A stretch of DNA of 5,658 nt from an uncultured Bacilli bacterium. Its GTDB lineage: Bacteria; Bacillota_I; Bacilli_A; RF39; UBA660. The position numbers and the translations under genes were made by a program. The stretch spans positions 13,274 through 18,931 of the forward strand of contig CAJTSN010000002.1 of assembly GCA_910578745.1 (NCBI GenBank), given 5' to 3'. Every line of letters starts with the position of its first letter. Position 1 is the stretch's first letter. Under the pieces are notes generated by a model. That model was not told the DNA's origin. It saw only the letters and a program-made list of their open reading frames with translations, and did not search any database. Of the stretch, positions 1 through 5,402 are shown in pieces.

Positions 1-427
1 TGGAAACATTGTTTTCAAAAGAATTACTATTGCTTTCAATTAACATTTTTTTAATAACTTCTTCGCTTGCTTGTACTGATGTATTTCCATGTTTTAAATA
101 AACACCAGATGGTTTTAATCCTTTATCAGCTAAATAATATGGTTTATTGGGTGCTTCATTAACTTTTATTATAATTATATCTTTATTTTCAATTCTTTCA
201 ATATATATTTTAGTGTAAAGAGTTAAATCAGATTTAATACCTTCACGTATCATTCCACTTACGGATTCTAAATCTTTGTTAGCATTTTTTAAACCGATAA
301 TATTTCCATTGTCATCAATACCTATATAAATTGTTCCATCGTTAGTATTAGCAAAAGCAACTATTTCCTTTTTTATATCTTTTGTTAATTCTACTTTTAA
401 TTCTGTTTTTTGATCTTCACTATACAT
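1..427 (-). CDS. AlbA_2 (Schlafen-type) putative nucleic-acid-binding protein, N-terminal part
   Basis: The 142 visible residues are open to the window edge, so the C-terminus is missing. They form a typical AlbA_2/Schlafen domain (about residues 8-125). An early E-L-K sits at residues 9-11, AFANTNDG at 24-31 and YIGIDDNG at 34-41, followed by an alternating beta-strand pattern and a PSGVYLKHGN stretch. Family members of this kind are often 400-500 residues long, with a GHKL-like ATP-binding region and a winged helix after this domain. They are commonly annotated as ATP-binding proteins or transcriptional regulators, and their substrates are mostly unknown. I chose the ATG at 427 because GGGTG lies six bases upstream; an in-frame ATG at 433 overlaps that site. 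A promoter at 445-473 and tandem repeats at 478-507 precede the gene, and a tRNA-Gly gene lies upstream on the same strand. The domain call is firm; the biological role is not known. Confidence 0.85.
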   Translation of the reverse strand, partial: MYSEDQKTELKVELTKDIKKEIVAFANTNDGTIYIGIDDNGNIIGLKNANKDLESVSGMIREGIKSDLTLYTKIYIERIENKDIIIIKVNEAPNKPYYLADKGLKPSGVYLKHGNTSVQASEEVIKKMLIESNSNSFENNVS

Positions 428-444
428 TTTCATCACCCAATAAT

Positions 445-473
445 ATTATATACAAAAATAAAAATAGTATCAA
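445..473 (-). promoter_or_regulatory. Sigma-A type promoter of the AlbA_2 gene
   Basis: On the minus strand, TTGATA (468-473) and a perfect TATAAT (445-450) are separated by 17 bp. Transcription would start near 438, only about ten bases before the ATG at 427. The leader would therefore contain little more than the GGGTG ribosome site. The three 11-bp repeats begin four bases upstream of the -35, the usual place for an activator or autoregulator site. Confidence 0.75.
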
Positions 474-477
474 CGCA

Positions 478-507
478 TTCGACCAGTTTTCGACCAGTTT
501 TCGACCA
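478..507. repeat. Three tandem 11-bp repeats next to a promoter
   Basis: The octamer TGGTCGAA (minus strand) occurs three times, at 500-507, 489-496 and 478-485, with AAC between copies, so the period is exactly 11 bp. That is about one helical turn and would put all copies on the same DNA face. The array sits just upstream of the -35 of the AlbA_2 gene and after the tRNA-Gly terminator. It looks like a multimeric protein-binding site; which protein binds is unknown. Confidence 0.8.
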
Positions 508-524
508 TAACAAATTTTATGTTT

Positions 525-551
525 AAAAAATCGAACTCTAACAAAGTTCGA
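525..551 (-). terminator. Rho-independent terminator of tRNA-Gly
   Basis: A perfect 7-bp stem, TCGAACT (545-551) with AGTTCGA (531-537), and a 7-nt loop are followed on the minus strand by six T (530-525). It lies 13 bases past the CCA end of the tRNA. Confidence 0.75.
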
Positions 552-564
552 ACAGATTCGTCAA

Positions 565-639
565 TGGAGCAAGTAAGCAGATTCGAACTGCCGTTCCCTC
601 GTTGGCAACGAGGTGTACTAACCACTGTACTATACCTGC
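565..639 (-). tRNA. tRNA-Gly, anticodon GCC
   Basis: The 75-nt cloverleaf is complete. The acceptor stem is GCAGGTA with TACTTGC (one G-T pair) and the D stem is GTAC/GTAC. The anticodon stem CCTCG/CGAGG encloses the loop TTGCCAA, giving anticodon GCC. The variable loop is four bases, the T stem is GGCAG/CTGCT with loop TTCGAAT, the discriminator is T, and CCA is encoded. It reads the glycine codons GGC and GGU. It has its own promoter and terminator, so it is probably a single-gene transcript. Confidence 0.97.
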
Positions 640-651
640 ATAACCACTTAT

Positions 652-680
652 ATAATATCATATTTATATTTTAAATTCAA
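652..680 (-). promoter_or_regulatory. Promoter of tRNA-Gly
   Basis: On the minus strand, TTGAAT (675-680) and TATTAT (652-657) are 17 bp apart. The TGA directly before the -10 makes it an extended -10 (TGn). The predicted start, near 645, is only a few bases before the tRNA, as expected for a tRNA gene. Confidence 0.7.
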
Positions 681-843
681 TAGTTACATATTATTTCTGT
701 AGTAATTTTGTTACAGTTCAGACTAGAGAAATAAACTAGTGTGGATTTTTGAAGTTGATAAATGAAATGAATTTAGGGATAAAAAGAACGATTTTTCTAG
801 TAAATAAAAAGGTTTTATTGATATAATTAAAGTAGAAAGATAG

Positions 844-2076
844 ATGATTTATATGGCTAGTAATTATTCAAAAATTTTATACAATGATTATGAAGAATTA
901 TTAGCAAAGTATGAACAAGAAAAAAAGGTGGCTAATTTGGTCACAAAGGAAAAACTTTAACCAATGAAAAAATAGAACAATTAATTCATGATAGAGAAAT
1001 CGATGAGGTAATTACCATAGAAGAAAATAAAACAGAAAAAACGAAGAACAATAAGCTTATTATTAAATATGTGTATAATGTAAAAATAAAAAGGATTGTA
1101 ACCAAATATGTTATCTATCCAGATAAAGAAACAAATATAAGTAAATTTCCAGTAATCTATGGAAATAATCTAAAATCATAGAATGCTTATTAAGTCAAAA
1201 ATATATGTCATTAGATGGGATACAAGCATTTATTTATGATACAACAAATAATAAAATATGAATCTCAAAAGGTTCATATTATATATGGGAAAATGAAATA
1301 GCAAATAAATTATTAAATACAGAATACACTCATATAAAAGAAGAACTCATGAATAGTTTAGTATTGAATGTAGACGAAAGTCCAGTCATTCTTAATGGAG
1401 AGAAATATTATCTTCAAAATATATCTGATGGATTACATACACTACAATATATCACTAAACATAGGAGCATTGATGATATCGATGAATTTGGATTTTTAAA
1501 AGAATATAAAGGAATTCTTGTATACGATCATTATAAAATGTACTATAATTATGGAATGGATAATGTAGAGTGTAATGTGTATGTTTTAAGATAACTCTAT
1601 TTACGAATCATACATGGGCACGAGAATTAAAAGAATTGTTATTAGATATGAAACAAACAAAAGAAGAATTAATCAAAAATAAACAAAATAAAATATTAAG
1701 AAAAGATTACAATGCTTTTAAAACAAAATATTTGAATATTTTAGAAAAAGGAAAGCAAGAAAGACGAAATGATTTAAATACAAACGCTTATAAAAGTGAA
1801 GAACTATGCTTACTTAATCGATTAATAAAATATGTAGACAATCATTTATTATTTTTAAAGAAATTCTTTATACCATTTTCAAATAACAGGGCAGAAGCGG
1901 ATTTAAGAGGAATTAAAATAAAACAAAAAACAGGCAAATTCAGAAGTTTATAAAGAACAATAAAGTATGTCATAATCAAAAGTTGTTTATCTACTTATAA
2001 AAAGAACGATATCAACCTTTTTAGACAAAATTACAAAAGTAAATTCTATAAGGGGTATTTCTATATATTAAATTAA
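844..2076 (+). pseudogene. tnpC: Decayed IS66-family transposase (TnpC)
   Basis: The pieces together recall an IS66 DDE transposase. Frame one starts at 853 (or in-frame ATG 844) with NYSKILYNDYEELLAKYEQEKK. The next frame begins at 927 with GG-stop-FGHKGKTLT, the family GGQxGHKG motif in which the Gln codon became TAA (933-935). It ends at TAG 1179-1181. A third frame (about 1181-1594) holds the first two catalytic Asp: D in NVDES (1373-1375) and D in VYDHYK (1526-1528). It contains TGA at 1259-1261 and ends at TAA 1592-1594. From 1600 the next frame reads FTNHTWARELKELL and then FSNNRAEADLRG, which carries the catalytic Glu (1894-1896). A TAA follows at 1951, and more family-like residues (LSTYKKNDIN) run to 2076. 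The zinc-finger/leucine-zipper N-terminal part is largely deleted. With several stops and frame changes, it cannot make an active enzyme. No tnpA or tnpB is present, and the element ends were not identified. Confidence 0.9.
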
Positions 2077-2097
2077 ATCCTACAAATTTGAGGTAGA

Positions 2098-2167
2098 ACT
2101 TAATTATTCAAAGATTGTAATGAAACTTTCGAAAAAGTTGTGTAAATACTGAACTTTGAAGTTAAGT
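2098..2167. repeat. Nested inverted repeat after the transposase relic
   Basis: The outer arms are ACTTAA-TTA-TTCAAAG (2098-2113) against CTTTGAA-G-TTAAGT (2154-2167), pairing 13 bp around a small internal bulge. Inside is a second hairpin, AACTTT-CGAA-AAAGTT (2124-2139). It lies between the end of the transposase relic and the tRNA-Arg terminator. It could be the decayed right end of the insertion sequence, or an unrelated structured element. Confidence 0.5.
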
Positions 2168-2219
2168 CTTCTCCTTTCTTGTTTTATGCAGAATTTCTTG
2201 ATTATATACTAGTGCTAGC

Positions 2220-2242
2220 AAAAAAAGACTTTTTACAAGTCT
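2220..2242 (-). terminator. Rho-independent terminator of tRNA-Arg
   Basis: The minus strand reads AGACTT (2242-2237), a 5-nt loop, AAGTCT (2231-2226), then a run of T to 2220. It begins 12 bases past the tRNA CCA end. Confidence 0.75.
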
Positions 2243-2254
2243 CTTACTTTCATA

Positions 2255-2331
2255 TGGCGTCCCTGAGTGGATTTGAACCACCGACTTACGACTTAGGAGG
2301 TCGTTACTCTATCCAGCTGAGTTACAAGGAC
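2255..2331 (-). tRNA. tRNA-Arg, anticodon CCT
   Basis: The 77-nt cloverleaf is complete. The acceptor stem is GTCCTTG with CAGGGAC, and the D stem ACTC/GAGT has a 9-nt loop. The anticodon stem ACGAC/GTCGT encloses the loop CTCCTAA, giving anticodon CCT. The variable loop is AAGTC, the T stem GGTGG/CCACT has loop TTCAAAT, the discriminator is G, and CCA is encoded. It decodes the arginine codon AGG. A terminator follows directly, and the best promoter lies about 120 bp upstream. Confidence 0.97.
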
Positions 2332-2452
2332 ATTTTTTTAACAACTAAGAGAAATATAGATTCAAATTTCTTTATTTTCCCTTGTTAGTCTAACCAAACT
2401 TAAAAGATAACTGCGTTTTTTATTCATATAACGAAGATATCACTCTATTTAC

Positions 2453-2482
2453 ATTATACCATATTTTTGAATAAATTACCAA
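2453..2482 (-). promoter_or_regulatory. Likely promoter of tRNA-Arg
   Basis: On the minus strand a perfect TATAAT (2453-2458) is preceded by TGG, giving an extended -10. A moderate -35, TTGGTA (2477-2482), lies 18 bp upstream. Transcription would start near 2446, leaving a leader of about 115 nt before the tRNA. I found no better promoter closer in. The leader holds the palindrome GTTAG-A-CTAAC (2384-2394) and a 21-codon ORF. Confidence 0.55.
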
Positions 2483-2652
2483 AACTTTTAATTCAACCCA
2501 GTAAAATAGAATAAAAATTTTATTCTTGTTGTTACACGCAAAAAAGATTTTTGCAAAAAAATACAAAAAATGTGTATCAATTATTTAAATAGAATGTATA
2601 GTAAGGTCTTTTAATTGAATTTTTCGATTTATATTAAGAAGTTTAACTGATG

Positions 2653-2693
2653 AAGTAAGGGCTTTTATGATTTGCGAGCTTACTTAATTTTTT
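2653..2693 (+). terminator. Terminator-like hairpin without an obvious gene upstream
   Basis: AAGTAAG (2653-2659) and CTTACTT (2679-2685) form a perfect 7-bp stem with a 19-nt loop, followed by AA and six T (2688-2693). No plus-strand ORF ends before it. It may terminate a short RNA starting near 2600, or read-through from the relic. Confidence 0.45.
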
Positions 2694-2791
2694 GTTATCT
2701 TTAAAGCTAAAATTAGTGTATCACCATAATTTAAACAATTAAGAAAAGTATGTCAAAATTGAATTAATAGATATATATTTTTTCTTTCTCT

Positions 2792-2815
2792 TCACATTTT
2801 TCTAATTACTCTCAT
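2792..2815 (-). other. Seven-codon ORF with strong expression signals
   Basis: On the minus strand an extended -10, TGG-TATAAT (2840-2848), is followed by AAGGTGG (2824-2830). Eight bases later comes the ATG at 2815. The frame reads MRVIRKM and stops at 2792. One extra A in the A-run at 2797-2801 would continue it as a Lys-rich then hydrophobic stretch (NVKRKKKYISINSILTYFS) before a stop. It could be the start of a decayed membrane-protein gene or a leader-type micro-ORF. The -35 is poor. The small hairpin TTCG-TTG-CGAA (2852-2862) lies in the -35/-10 spacer. Confidence 0.35.
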
Positions 2816-2901
2816 TATTACTACCACCTTATTGCAATTATTATACCAAATTTCGTTGCGAAGAATTTTGATTCTATTTTACTGAATTCGTTTTTAAATA
2901 C

Positions 2902-2931
2902 TTGACATAACTTTAATGTGCGATTTATTAT
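2902..2931 (+). promoter_or_regulatory. Promoter of the lipoprotein gene
   Basis: A perfect TTGACA (2902-2907) is followed after 18 bp by TATTAT (2926-2931). Transcription would start near 2938, giving a leader of about 60 nt that ends in a GAGGAG ribosome site at 2987-2992. Confidence 0.7.
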
Positions 2932-3000
2932 ATACTTAAATATTAGATTAAAACTTAGTGATTTAATAAAGAAATAATAATTTGTTGAGGAGAATTGATT

Positions 3001-3756
3001 ATGAAAAAGAAAATATTAATTCAGCTATTATGCGGGGTTATAATTTTGAGCATAATGGGATGTACCAAGGAAAATAAAAATGATGGAAATGAAAATAGTA
3101 AAGAATGTTGTGAAGGTTGTATGTGTGGCAATACCATAGAATTGTTAAAAACAACTGAAACGGCATGGATATTAACTAAAACAAATAGCAAAGGAGAATA
3201 TGAGCATATTAAGGATAATTTCATTAATTTTCATGGTACAGGAAGAAATGAGTTTGTTTTTTTCAAAAATGATAAAGAAGTAAAAGGCGAATTTACCATT
3301 AGTAAAAATAATGAGATTATATTGACACCAAATGATGATAAAAATAACAAAATAACTTGTAAATTAGGCGAAGAAAAAGATTTAATGGCAATTATGTATT
3401 GTGATAATAATTTTGGTACATTTACATTACAAAAACAAGGAACCCTTGAATTACCAAGTATAATAAAAGATACTGTATCAAAGACGAAAACTATAAAAAG
3501 TAAAGGGCATCAATCTATTACAGACGAAAAAGAAATAAGTGCATTTTTGACAGTAATAAATAATTCAAAAGTATGGACTGGAGCTGTAACACTTCCATCG
3601 CCGAAGCACGAATTGGAATTGTTTGATATTAATAATAATAGCATTGCAAAAATTCTATATAATCCTAGTCATTATTTTAATATTGAAATAAATGGTAAAA
3701 GCTATGAATTAACAAATATTAATAAAGAATCATTGCATACAATATTAGAAAAATAA
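3001..3756 (+). CDS. Cys-rich secreted lipoprotein of unknown function
   Basis: The product is 251 residues. I chose the ATG at 3001 because GAGGAG is eight bases upstream; an in-frame TTG at 2995 is too close to that site. A type II signal peptide is clear: MKKK, a hydrophobic core, and the lipobox IMGC with the lipidated Cys at residue 21. The mature protein should be anchored to the outer face of the membrane. A polar linker is followed by a tight cysteine cluster, CCEGCMCG (Cys36, 37, 40, 42). A beta-strand-rich segment (about 50-146) contains Cys120 and Cys134, which could pair as a disulfide. A second part (about 160-251) has an alternating strand pattern (HELELFDINNNSIAKI, HYFNIEINGKSYEL). 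I do not recognise a named family; the first segment resembles small beta-barrel lipoproteins only in general character. It has its own promoter and is convergent with the hydrolase operon. The lipoprotein call is firm, the function unknown. Confidence 0.9.
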   Translation: MKKKILIQLLCGVIILSIMGCTKENKNDGNENSKECCEGCMCGNTIELLKTTETAWILTKTNSKGEYEHIKDNFINFHGTGRNEFVFFKNDKEVKGEFTISKNNEIILTPNDDKNNKITCKLGEEKDLMAIMYCDNNFGTFTLQKQGTLELPSIIKDTVSKTKTIKSKGHQSITDEKEISAFLTVINNSKVWTGAVTLPSPKHELELFDINNNSIAKILYNPSHYFNIEINGKSYELTNINKESLHTILEK

Positions 3757-3789
3757 ACAAATGATAATTTAGTAGGGGAGAGAGTGTGC

Positions 3790-3841
3790 AAAAGAGAAAA
3801 TAGGAATTGGTGCATTTTTAATACTTTATAGCTCTTTTTTT
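3790..3841 (+). terminator. Possible terminator between convergent genes
   Basis: AAAAGAG (3790-3796) can pair with CTCTTTT (3832-3838), which continues into more T to 3841, after the lipoprotein stop. The loop is long (35 nt) and the stem AT-rich, so the call is weak. Both convergent genes must end in this 91-bp gap. Confidence 0.3.
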
Positions 3842-3847
3842 AAGATT

Positions 3848-4588
3848 CTATAAAGCATACTCTGTATTATCTATGGCTACATCAACATTTTCAAATACAT
3901 TTTTTGCTTCATTAAGGTATTCTTCTTTGTCAATCTCAGGCCAAAAATGAGTTAAAATTAATTTTTTTACATTGCTTTTTTTAGCAATGGTAGCCGCTTC
4001 TATAGCACTTAAATGATTTCTATTGCCATTTTTTTGGTTTTTCAAAAAACTAGCTTCACAAATGAATATATCTGAGTCTTTAAAGAAGGGAGTCATATTT
4101 TCATCATAACCCATATCAGATGAATAAGAAATTTTTAGATTTTGTTTTATTATACTCATTGCATATGTTTTTATAGAATGTTTGGTCTGGGAAAAATGAA
4201 TACTTATGTCATAAATAGTAATACAATCCTTTTCATCATATACATAAAAATCCATATAATTTTCATTACCATAATTCATTAAATATTTATAATCCTCTAA
4301 TGCGCTATCTTTTGGAATATAAACTTTAATTTTAGTATTTAAAACACCCAAATTGTGATAGACATAACTGGCATATGCAATTGCACTTAAATCACCATAA
4401 TGATCTTTATGTAGATGACTGATTATAATTGTTAAATTTTCTAAATCGTTTGGGAACTTCATTAATTTTGTTATTCCATTTCCACAATCAAGTAAAATTT
4501 TATAATTCGCATCATAAAGTAGATACCCAATACAATTACTATTTCGATTTGGGTATGGAGAAACACTGCCTAATATTTTTAGAATCAT
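3848..4588 (-). CDS. Metallo-beta-lactamase-fold hydrolase (RNase Z-like / YhfI-like)
   Basis: The 246-residue protein has the full MBL-fold metal site. SHLHKDH at 57-63 gives His58, His60, Asp62 and His63. His137 lies in TKHSIKTYAM, Asp158 in YSSDMGYD and His214 in LILTHFWPEID. The HLSAIEAATIAKKS segment (192-205) is typical of the RNase Z/arylsulfatase-like branch, so two metal ions (probably zinc) are expected. The length and motifs resemble B. subtilis YhfI, a cytoplasmic hydrolase with no assigned substrate. I see no exosite arm of true tRNase Z (3' tRNA processing), so a phosphodiesterase or other hydrolase role is as likely. Its ATG overlaps the coaD stop (ATGA, 4585-4588), and AAGGAG (4600-4605) lies inside the coaD end, 11 bases upstream. 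It is therefore the last gene of the coaE-coaD operon and probably translationally coupled. Confidence 0.88.
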   Translation of the reverse strand: MILKILGSVSPYPNRNSNCIGYLLYDANYKILLDCGNGITKLMKFPNDLENLTIIISHLHKDHYGDLSAIAYASYVYHNLGVLNTKIKVYIPKDSALEDYKYLMNYGNENYMDFYVYDEKDCITIYDISIHFSQTKHSIKTYAMSIIKQNLKISYSSDMGYDENMTPFFKDSDIFICEASFLKNQKNGNRNHLSAIEAATIAKKSNVKKLILTHFWPEIDKEEYLNEAKNVFENVDVAIDNTEYAL

Positions 4589-5079
4589 ACGATTTCATTC
4601 TCCTTTTTTAATAACATTTTTTCTTCTACGATTGGATCAACATATTTAGAAATACTTTTATTTAAATTGAAAATTTCCTTGACTATACTTGATGAAACGA
4701 TTTGTAATCTAGAATCAGCAAATAGGCATATTGTATTTATTTTATTTTCACTAATATCTCTATTGATCTTCGCTAATTGCATTTCATATTCGAAATCGGT
4801 TCTATTTCTAATTCCTCTTATTATTGCCTTACATCCATGGGATAGAGCAATATCCGTTTGAGGATTCGTACTAGAGAGTAACTTAATTTTAGGATGATTA
4901 GAATAGATTTGTTTTAAAATTTCTAAACGTTCCTCTAATGAAAAAAAGGAATTCTTTTTTAAGGGATTTTGTAAAACAGCTACTATCACTTCATCAAAAA
5001 GTTCAGTCGCTTGTTTGATAATATTCATATGTCCTTTTGTTATAGGATCAAAACTACCAGAATATAATACTTTCATCAT
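4585..5079 (-). CDS. coaD: Phosphopantetheine adenylyltransferase
   Basis: CoaD transfers AMP from ATP to 4'-phosphopantetheine, giving dephospho-CoA and pyrophosphate, the fourth step of CoA synthesis in the cytoplasm. The 164 residues match the usual length (about 160). The nucleotidyltransferase signature GSFDPITKGH (8-17) carries the TxGH motif. NPLKKNSFFSLEER (38-51) includes the substrate-binding Lys42. RGIRNRTDFEYEMQLAKINR (88-107) carries Arg88 and Arg91, and SSSIVKE (129-135) is the C-terminal ATP-binding motif, so all catalytic positions are present. Two ATGs (5079, 5076) are adjacent. The ribosome site is weak (GAGAG, 5092-5096), and the start lies 26 bp inside the preceding coaE fragment, so translation is probably coupled to it. 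The hydrolase downstream overlaps by four bases. Confidence 0.97.
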   Translation of the reverse strand: MMKVLYSGSFDPITKGHMNIIKQATELFDEVIVAVLQNPLKKNSFFSLEERLEILKQIYSNHPKIKLLSSTNPQTDIALSHGCKAIIRGIRNRTDFEYEMQLAKINRDISENKINTICLFADSRLQIVSSSIVKEIFNLNKSISKYVDPIVEEKMLLKKENEIV

Positions 5080-5398
5080 ACATTTCTTTCACTCTCTTTC
5101 TAGTTTGTTCAAGATCATCATTTTGAATAATAAAATGAAATTGATTTTTAGTAAAATCCAGTGTTGCTTGTTCTCTTTCTTTAAATTTCTTTTCATCAAT
5201 TGAGTCTCTTACTATTGCTCTATTCATTCTAGAATTAAAATCGGATTGTACTAAAATATTTATATCTGAAATGTTGAAATACTTTGTTTTAGGAATGAGT
5301 ATCCAATCAAGAACGATGATTTTGTCTTTATTTTCAGCTATAAAATTATCAATTTGACATTCCATATCCTTCCAAATAAGATCGGATAAAACTTTCAT
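5054..5398 (-). CDS. coaE: C-terminal half of a split dephospho-CoA kinase-like protein
   Basis: These 114 residues match the second half of a divergent CoaE. KVLSDLIWKDMECQIDNFI corresponds to the family's Leu/Ile-rich helix before the LID. IIVLDWILIPKTKYF takes the place of the PLLFE region. SRMNRAIVRDSIDEKKFKERE resembles the RxxxRD LID arginines, and FHFIIQNDD resembles the family's IxN end. There is no P-loop in this piece; it is in the ORF just upstream. The ATG is four bases after that ORF's TGA, and AGGAG (5408-5412) is spaced nine bases from it, so independent translation or reinitiation is plausible. It overlaps coaD by 26 bp. The CoaE assignment rests on the motif order and on coaD next door. 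Another divergent nucleotide kinase is possible. Confidence 0.75.
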   Translation of the reverse strand: MKVLSDLIWKDMECQIDNFIAENKDKIIVLDWILIPKTKYFNISDINILVQSDFNSRMNRAIVRDSIDEKKFKEREQATLDFTKNQFHFIIQNDDLEQTRKRVKEMYDESIIFW

Positions 5399-5402
5399 TT
5401 TT

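Larger units (their letters stand above)
2483..2901. other. Gene-poor interval rich in inverted repeats
   Basis: No convincing protein of normal length is seen here on either strand. The interval contains a 19-bp palindrome, AGAATAAAA-A-TTTTATTCT (2508-2526). A hairpin GCAAAAA-AGA-TTTTTGC (2538-2554) is nested in TACAC/GTGTA (2533-2537, 2572-2576). A terminator-like stem lies at 2653-2693, and a minus-strand promoter and ribosome site lie at 2821-2848. Small palindromes are common at this base composition, so only the last two items carry weight. Confidence 0.6.

Noticed and set aside
553..585. Repeat of CAGATTCG in the tRNA-Gly T arm and just past its 3' end, as an integration (att) site
   Set aside because: Eight bases is too short. 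The CCA-proximal sequence is not duplicated and no integrase is in the window.
470..661. 63-codon minus-strand ORF
   Set aside because: It runs through tRNA-Gly and its terminator; the protein is a translation of the tRNA, not a gene.
1259..1261. In-frame TGA in the transposase as a sign of genetic code 4
   Set aside because: Trp is TGG in the intact genes, TGA is the coaD stop, and the transposase has TAA and TAG stops as well; it is simply decayed.
779..2010. 14-base direct repeat ATAAAAAGAACGAT at 779-792 and 1997-2010
   Set aside because: At this base composition about one such match is expected by chance in a window this size. Flanking bases do not extend it into a second IS fragment.
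715..2155. AGTTCAG (715-721) and CTGAACT (2149-2155) as terminal inverted repeats of the IS66 relic
   Set aside because: Only seven bases match, with no similarity inward, and no target duplication was seen. The element ends are left undefined.
2179..2388. 69-codon plus-strand ORF containing SGFEPPT
   Set aside because: It is the antisense of tRNA-Arg; SGFEPPT-like strings are a known artefact of tRNA T-arms.
3021..3224. 67-codon minus-strand ORF inside the lipoprotein gene
   Set aside because: It is an antisense shadow of the signal-peptide and linker region.
4429..5203. Plus-strand ORFs of 60-64 codons over the operon
   Set aside because: They are antisense shadows of the hydrolase, coaD and coaE, without ribosome sites or recognisable domains.
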